Assembly (NCBI GenBank): GCA_026995555.1
Contig: JALWOJ010000168.1
Coordinates: forward strand, 19,416-52,132
Length of the DNA: 32,717 bases
Origin: Acidilobaceae archaeon
Lineage (GTDB): Archaea; Thermoproteota; Thermoprotei_A; Sulfolobales; Acidilobaceae
Direction: 5' to 3'
The position numbers were made by a program, and so were the translations under genes. The notes beneath the pieces are model-generated. The model saw nothing but the letters and a program-made list of their open reading frames with translations. It did no database searches and had not been told where the DNA came from. Below are positions 27,935-32,717 of the stretch, in pieces. Position 1 is the stretch's first letter; every line of letters starts with the position of its first letter.

Positions 27935-28156
27935 ACAAGTAAGTTTGAAATTTTTCAAACAAATTCACTCTATACTCTTGATATGATTTTAATAACGTCT
28001 AAAGAAGACTTTTGATATCTAATAAACTTTAGCGATGGTAAACTTACAAAGAAAAGTTATTAAAAGTTTATACAAGTCTTAAAGGCCTCAACTCTTATTA
28101 ACCCCGAACTCCTATGAAAATGAGGTCGTAAGGAGTGTAAGAGGTGTAAATGTATA

Positions 28157-28441
28157 TTGAAGTTCTGTCCTAAGTGTGGAGGAATAATGGTACCCAGAAA
28201 GAAAAACGGTAAGATAGTTCTAGTTTGTACACGTTGTGGATATGAAATGGAGGCTAGTGAAGATGATCTAAAAAGCTATATGGCTTCGTCCAAGGCCGAG
28301 AAAGAGTCACATGTCAAAACTACTGGCGAGATCTCTGAGGTCAAGACCGCGAGCTCTGAGAAGAACAAAGAGGAACTTGAACAGGCTAGGGAGAACTATT
28401 ATGAACTTGTCCTCGACCAGTTAGGAGAATATGGAGAGTAA
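28157..28441 (+). CDS. TFS/RpoM-like N-terminal zinc-ribbon protein lacking the C-terminal ribbon
   Basis: 94 aa, TTG start. MKFCPKCGGIMVPRKKNGKIVLVCTRCGYEME matches the RPB9/TFS N-ribbon, followed by an acidic tail ending ELVLDQLGEYGE with no second CxxC pair. Confidence 0.75.
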   Translation: MKFCPKCGGIMVPRKKNGKIVLVCTRCGYEMEASEDDLKSYMASSKAEKESHVKTTGEISEVKTASSEKNKEELEQARENYYELVLDQLGEYGE

Positions 28442-28481
28442 TTGTTTGTTAGTACCACAAATCTTTTAAATTAAAAGGTTA

Positions 28482-29210
28482 TTAAGATTTAGATACCAGG
28501 TTTAGATTTTCAAGTTCCTTAGATGCTTCATCAAGATCTTTATGAGTATCTATACTTCTCCAATAATACTCCTTTAAGCTATATTTTACAGCTTTTAGTC
28601 TTCCTTCAGCTGCCAATTTAGGAAAGACTAGTTTTTCTAAGTCGCCCTCCTCAGGCACATAATTAAATATCTCAGGTTTCATAGCATAGACTCCAGCGTT
28701 TATCCAATATTCTTCTAACACAGGTTTTTCTCTAAAACCCCTTATTAAATTGTTATTGTCTATATCTAACACACCATATGGACTTTTCAGTTGAACTGCT
28801 GCCATAGAAGCTATCACATTATTATCAAGAGAATTTAAAAGTGGTCTGGGATCTATGTTCGTTATTATGTCACCATTTAGAACAAGAAATCTATCTCTTT
28901 TTGATAAAATTCCAGAGGCATTCTTCAATGCACCTGCTGTACCTAAAGGTTCGTCCTCGACACTGTAAACTATAGTGACACCGTATTTAGATCCACTTCC
29001 CAACTCTTCGATAATCTTCTCCTTCAGCCAACCGGCCATAACTAATATCTCAGTGACACCGTATTTCTTAAGCCATTCGATTTGATGAACTATTATAGGT
29101 TTTCCAGCAACATGGAGAAGAGGCTTTGGAATTTTCTCTGTGAGAGGCCTTAACCTTTTTCCATAACCTCCTGCCAAAATAGCTGCTAACTCTCCCAAAG
29201 CGCTCCCCAT
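28482..29210 (-). CDS. NDP-sugar pyrophosphorylase / nucleotidyltransferase
   Basis: 242 aa. AAILAGGYGKRLRPLTEKIPKPLLHVAGKPII, VLNGDIITNIDP, WINAGVYAMKPEIF. Confidence 0.92.
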   Translation of the reverse strand: MGSALGELAAILAGGYGKRLRPLTEKIPKPLLHVAGKPIIVHQIEWLKKYGVTEILVMAGWLKEKIIEELGSGSKYGVTIVYSVEDEPLGTAGALKNASGILSKRDRFLVLNGDIITNIDPRPLLNSLDNNVIASMAAVQLKSPYGVLDIDNNNLIRGFREKPVLEEYWINAGVYAMKPEIFNYVPEEGDLEKLVFPKLAAEGRLKAVKYSLKEYYWRSIDTHKDLDEASKELENLNLVSKS

Positions 29211-29308
29211 TCAAGCACTTATAACCTACGGAGAAATTAATTTTATTGAACAGCTTTATTTAGAAACATCAGCTAAAGGCATCAAGTGATAACCATAAAA
29301 ACTAAAGA

Positions 29309-29836
29309 TTAGACAGGCTCTGGTTCATAACCTAGCTTTTCTGATACCCAAAGAGCCATTGCAAACAACACATCACTAACTCTGTTAAGAGCCTTTAATA
29401 GAATAGGGTTTATCTCTATCCTACCCTCCTCCATAACTCTTACCAAGCGACGTTCAGCTCTTCTAACAACCGTTCTTGCTACATGAAGTGCTGAGGCAGG
29501 CTTAGGACCTGAAGGTAAGACAAAATACTTTAAGGGGCTATTGTAATATTTGTCTGCGATCTCCTCTAACCATCTAACATCATCTTCAGTAACCTCTACG
29601 TTCTGTTTTGCTATGCTAAAGCCTATTTTAAACAGTATACTTTGAATTCTTCTTAATTCATTGTCAATATCCGACAAATAAAATGGTAGAAATGACCTTG
29701 CTAATCCTATAAAGCTGTTAGCTTCATCTAAGGTTCCTATAAATTCTATTATGGAACTACTCTTCGATATTCTATTTTTCAAAGCTGCACAAAAAGTGTA
29801 ACCGTCATCACCACTCCTTGTGTAAAGATGAGGCAA
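29309..29836 (-). CDS. PduO-type ATP:cob(I)alamin adenosyltransferase
   Basis: 175 aa. LYTRSGDDGYT, GTLDEANSFIGLAR, ALHVARTVVRRAERRLV, LNRVSDVLFAMALW. Confidence 0.9.
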   Translation of the reverse strand: MPHLYTRSGDDGYTFCAALKNRISKSSSIIEFIGTLDEANSFIGLARSFLPFYLSDIDNELRRIQSILFKIGFSIAKQNVEVTEDDVRWLEEIADKYYNSPLKYFVLPSGPKPASALHVARTVVRRAERRLVRVMEEGRIEINPILLKALNRVSDVLFAMALWVSEKLGYEPEPV

Positions 29837-29855
29837 AAAATCACCTCTTCTCTAA

Positions 29856-30023
29856 TTAGGCCTTTAATTTCGTTCCACGCTTTTTAGGTCTCAGATCCTT
29901 ACTTCCACATCTTCTACATTTAGTAGCTCCTGGCGGGTTTATTGCTCCGCATCTTCTACAGATCAACTTATTAAGAACTCTTTTTTCAAATATAGCTATT
30001 AGCTCGGGATCTGTTACTGGCAT
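29856..30023 (-). CDS. rpl40e: 50S ribosomal protein L40e
   Basis: [58 protein letters not shown] at 30023 gives the typical N-terminus; the track's 30065 start is probably too early. Confidence 0.93.
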   Translation of the reverse strand: MPVTDPELIAIFEKRVLNKLICRRCGAINPPGATKCRRCGSKDLRPKKRGTKLKA

Positions 30024-30343
30024 TTTTCCTATTCCCCTCTTCTTGACCCTTGGGAACAAGGTCAATCAAATTTTTATAAAACTTTTGTTGTTAATAGTAG
30101 TTCTCTACAATTTAAGAAAAAGCTTTTCTTCTAATTCTTGTTTAATTTTGAGCAACTTTAATTTATAAAATATAACATATAGTAAATGTTTAAATCTTTA
30201 AGTCAAGTAATAATTATGAGATTTTAGTTTGTGCTAGAATGAATGAAGACTTAGATTAAGGTAAGAGATATTCATACATATATTACGCTTAGGTAGTCAC
30301 CTTATATATTCTCTTTTGTCCAAAATAACCTCAAAAGGAGTCG

Positions 30344-30649
30344 GTGAAGAAAACGATGTCGAGCTTAACCCAAAGAAGCAAAATGAAGATAAGAGGAGAA
30401 GCTCTTTGTCCGAAGTGTGGAAGTATAGGCATCTATGAATATATCCTAGAGGGGCCTATTGAAACCTCTTCTAAAGAAAAAAATGATGTTATTGAAATAA
30501 ACTATACCTTTAGATGTTTAGTCTGTGGTTATAAAGAAAGAAAGAAAATATTGGTCTCTCTCCAAGGTCTTTATCCCCTCAGACATTTACTGAACCCTGA
30601 GGTCAAGGTCTTTCTTGAAAAAATATATTTACTTTCGAAAGAGAGGTAG
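30344..30649 (+). CDS. Small zinc-finger protein, function unknown
   Basis: 101 aa. CPKCGSIGIYEYILEG...FRCLVCGYKERKK. Confidence 0.65.
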   Translation: MKKTMSSLTQRSKMKIRGEALCPKCGSIGIYEYILEGPIETSSKEKNDVIEINYTFRCLVCGYKERKKILVSLQGLYPLRHLLNPEVKVFLEKIYLLSKER

Positions 30650-30845
30650 CCTTAATAGGAAAGTAAAAAGGGTTCTGAGAGGAAGATTACACTTGACCAA
30701 GTGGTTACTTAAATGTACAGAATGTGGAAAAGAATGGATACTTTCAGCAAGTTTCCCTTTAGACAAAATGGGTAGAATCTATCATTACTGTCCTTATTGT
30801 AAAAAGAATACCTTTCACATAGTTGTTAGGAAGATAGAGGATTAA
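30615..30845 (+). CDS. Small zinc-finger protein, function unknown (start uncertain)
   Basis: 76 aa. CTECGKEWILSASFPLDKMGRIYHYCPYCKKNTFHIVV. The N-terminal part overlaps the previous gene; a TTG at LTKWLLKC is an alternative start. Confidence 0.6.
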   Translation: MKKYIYFRKRGSLNRKVKRVLRGRLHLTKWLLKCTECGKEWILSASFPLDKMGRIYHYCPYCKKNTFHIVVRKIED

Positions 30846-32256
30846 GTTCTATTTCTGGAGAGTTAGATCTTAAAACGGATAATTCTTCAATAAAGGCTTC
30901 TAAGCTCATAGTTTCTTGTTCTGTTTTGCTTCTTCTCCTTACAGTTACCGTATTGCTTTGAGCCTCTTTACTACCAACAACTACTATATAAGGCGTCCAA
31001 AGTCTTGCCGCCGTTCTTATTCTTGTTCCTAGACTTCTTGTTGGAGGATCTAAATATACTCTAACTAAATTCTCTATCAAACTTTTAATCATAACCGAAT
31101 AACTCATATTTTCTTCTTTTACAGGTATTATAGCAACCTGGAAGGGCGCTAACCAAAATGGAAATTGAGGAGTCTTTCCTTCCTCTGCAAGTCTTAGACC
31201 ATGGTCTAGTAAGGATTTAATTATATTTAGAAGAGGTCCTAAGAAGACTCCCTGAAATCCTCGTACCTTTAAAGACCCCCCGATAGGAACAAGACCCTTT
31301 GCCCTTGTTTTATAGAAGAACATCACTCCGTTGAATTCTAGGTCATAGTTTATTGTCAAACCAGTTTTTCCTACTTTTAATTCTATTATATGACTAGAAA
31401 TTTCGGGCATAAGATCATTAAAAGTGCTTAGATCTACGTTAGAGCTGTTCGAGGAACCGATGACTATTTCCTCCCCTGGAATATTAGCAGTTTTAATAAC
31501 AGGCTCCTTAACCCCGTACCTGACGGTATCCAAGACATCTTTGAGTATAAAGAAAATTTCCTGATCTAAGTCTTTAGTTAAAGAGTTTCTGCCTATACCT
31601 CCAGAAAACATGTATTCTTTCGCTCTAAGTGTCACAAGAGACCATTTTCTAATTTCGTTTATTAGTACGTAGCCCATACCCCTTAAGTTGGGGTAAACAC
31701 CAAATCTTTCAAAAAGCTCTATTGCTTTCTGGTCCCAAATTTTCTTATTTCCAAATTCAGTGGGAAGGTGTCCTTCTTTAGCAGCCTCACTTACGGTTAT
31801 TGTTTTTTCTTCCTTGTGCAGATAGAAAGCTTTTTGTGCTGAAGTCCTTGATCTTAGAGTTCTTGAAAGTTCGCACATAGGATGACCAGCACAAAAAACT
31901 TTGAAAGACTTGTACCAACCAAAGGGAGCTCTATGAACGTCGTAGCCCGACATTTTCCTTAACTTTTCCTCCATTCTTACAAGTACGTCATGTGCCTTTT
32001 TAGGTGGAGCTAGGTCTTGACTTAAATGTGCAAAAGGATAAATTAGTATTTTCTTTATCTTTACTCTCTTTGCATGTTCAATTATCTCTTTTATTGCAAG
32101 CTCTATCTCAGAACTTCCATCCTCTGACTCAACTGAGACAAAGGCCACAACAGACTCTCCTATATTCTCCTCCTTAGGTTCATCAGGCGGACTATCTATT
32201 GCGGGCTCTACAGCTTTGTACCAGGTATCCTTTGAGTGCATTAAAAGTATTTTCAT
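30826..32256 (-). CDS. ThrRS-ed: threonyl-tRNA synthetase editing plus anticodon-binding protein without an intact catalytic core
   Basis: 476 aa. N-terminal archaeal ThrRS editing domain (MKILLMHSKDTWYKAVEPA...YPFAHLSQDLAPPKKAHDVL...HRAPFGWYKSFKVFCAGHPMCELSRT). C-terminal anticodon-binding domain (FPFWLAPFQVAIIPV). The middle lacks recognisable class II ThrRS motif 2 and zinc ligands. Confidence 0.82.
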   Translation of the reverse strand: MKILLMHSKDTWYKAVEPAIDSPPDEPKEENIGESVVAFVSVESEDGSSEIELAIKEIIEHAKRVKIKKILIYPFAHLSQDLAPPKKAHDVLVRMEEKLRKMSGYDVHRAPFGWYKSFKVFCAGHPMCELSRTLRSRTSAQKAFYLHKEEKTITVSEAAKEGHLPTEFGNKKIWDQKAIELFERFGVYPNLRGMGYVLINEIRKWSLVTLRAKEYMFSGGIGRNSLTKDLDQEIFFILKDVLDTVRYGVKEPVIKTANIPGEEIVIGSSNSSNVDLSTFNDLMPEISSHIIELKVGKTGLTINYDLEFNGVMFFYKTRAKGLVPIGGSLKVRGFQGVFLGPLLNIIKSLLDHGLRLAEEGKTPQFPFWLAPFQVAIIPVKEENMSYSVMIKSLIENLVRVYLDPPTRSLGTRIRTAARLWTPYIVVVGSKEAQSNTVTVRRRSKTEQETMSLEAFIEELSVLRSNSPEIELNPLSS

Positions 32257-32337
32257 TAATCCTTCGACCTCAGAAGAAAAATATAGGTTTGGTCTGATAA
32301 AAAATTATCTTGATTTAAGTGCCGTCTCATTTAAAAA

Positions 32338-32717
32338 TTAACCTATCGGCACAATTTCATATGTAATATAATTCTCTGGCTGTCTCCTAACAACCTCAAG
32401 TTTGACCTTCATACCAACTCTCAGTTTCTTAGGATCTTTCTCTCTAACCCAAGCTAGCACTTGGACGCCGTTTGTCAATTTTGCTATTCCAACTATGTAA
32501 TCATCATAATGACCAAAGCTGTAAGGCTTAGTGTTTATTACAGTATAGGTCACTAACTCTCCTTCCTTGGGAAGTTCGATCCACTCAACTTCATCGTTTG
32601 GATCATCTGGACAATCCACCTGAGGCGGGAAGAATATTTTGTTTGTTTTTTTGCACCTTGTAGCCAATATCTTACCCTCAGACAGGCCTTCAAAGAATTT
32701 TCTTATTTTCTCTATAC
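32338..32717 (-). CDS. DUF35-type OB-fold protein (N-terminus beyond the right edge)
   Basis: The frame stays open to 32717: ...IEKIRKFFEGLSEGKILATRCKKTNKIFFPPQVDCPDDPNDEVEWIELPKEGELVTYTVI...VLAWVREKDPKKLRVGMKVKLEVV, typical of DUF35 helix, finger and OB fold. The track start at 32667 is internal. Confidence 0.85.
   Translation of the reverse strand, partial: IEKIRKFFEGLSEGKILATRCKKTNKIFFPPQVDCPDDPNDEVEWIELPKEGELVTYTVINTKPYSFGHYDDYIVGIAKLTNGVQVLAWVREKDPKKLRVGMKVKLEVVRRQPENYITYEIVPIG

Overview
This is a mostly AT-rich, densely coded archaeal chromosome segment, probably from a Thermoproteota/crenarchaeal-type hyperthermophile. The lineage is inferred from the A-type ATPase, the MR11-Rad50-NurA cluster, a separate ThrRS editing protein, aEF1B, L40e, PaREP1-type proteins and an intron-containing initiator tRNA. 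I recognise these units: mre11-rad50-nurA (nurA runs off the left edge and is missing from the ORF track); a translin-family gene; tRNA-Ala(CGC), followed by a GC-richer accessory patch with a frameshifted PaREP1 gene and a second PaREP1-like remnant; an orphan surface protein; a CoA-transferase A/B plus GltD-like cluster; a trkH plus AbrB-PhoU operon preceded by a coupled 27-aa micro-ORF; atpA-atpB without the other ATPase subunits; tmk with an atypical P-loop; DUF763; a probable initiator tRNA-Met interrupted by two introns; aEF1B plus a zinc-ribbon protein; an AmmeMemoRadiSam-type radical SAM enzyme immediately preceded by a paralogue that lacks the Fe-S cysteines; a TFS N-ribbon-only protein; and ThrRS-ed. 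The best candidate for something undescribed is the apparent radical-SAM pseudoenzyme/enzyme pair at 25929-27934. Family calls come from reading motifs in the translations. No database search was run.
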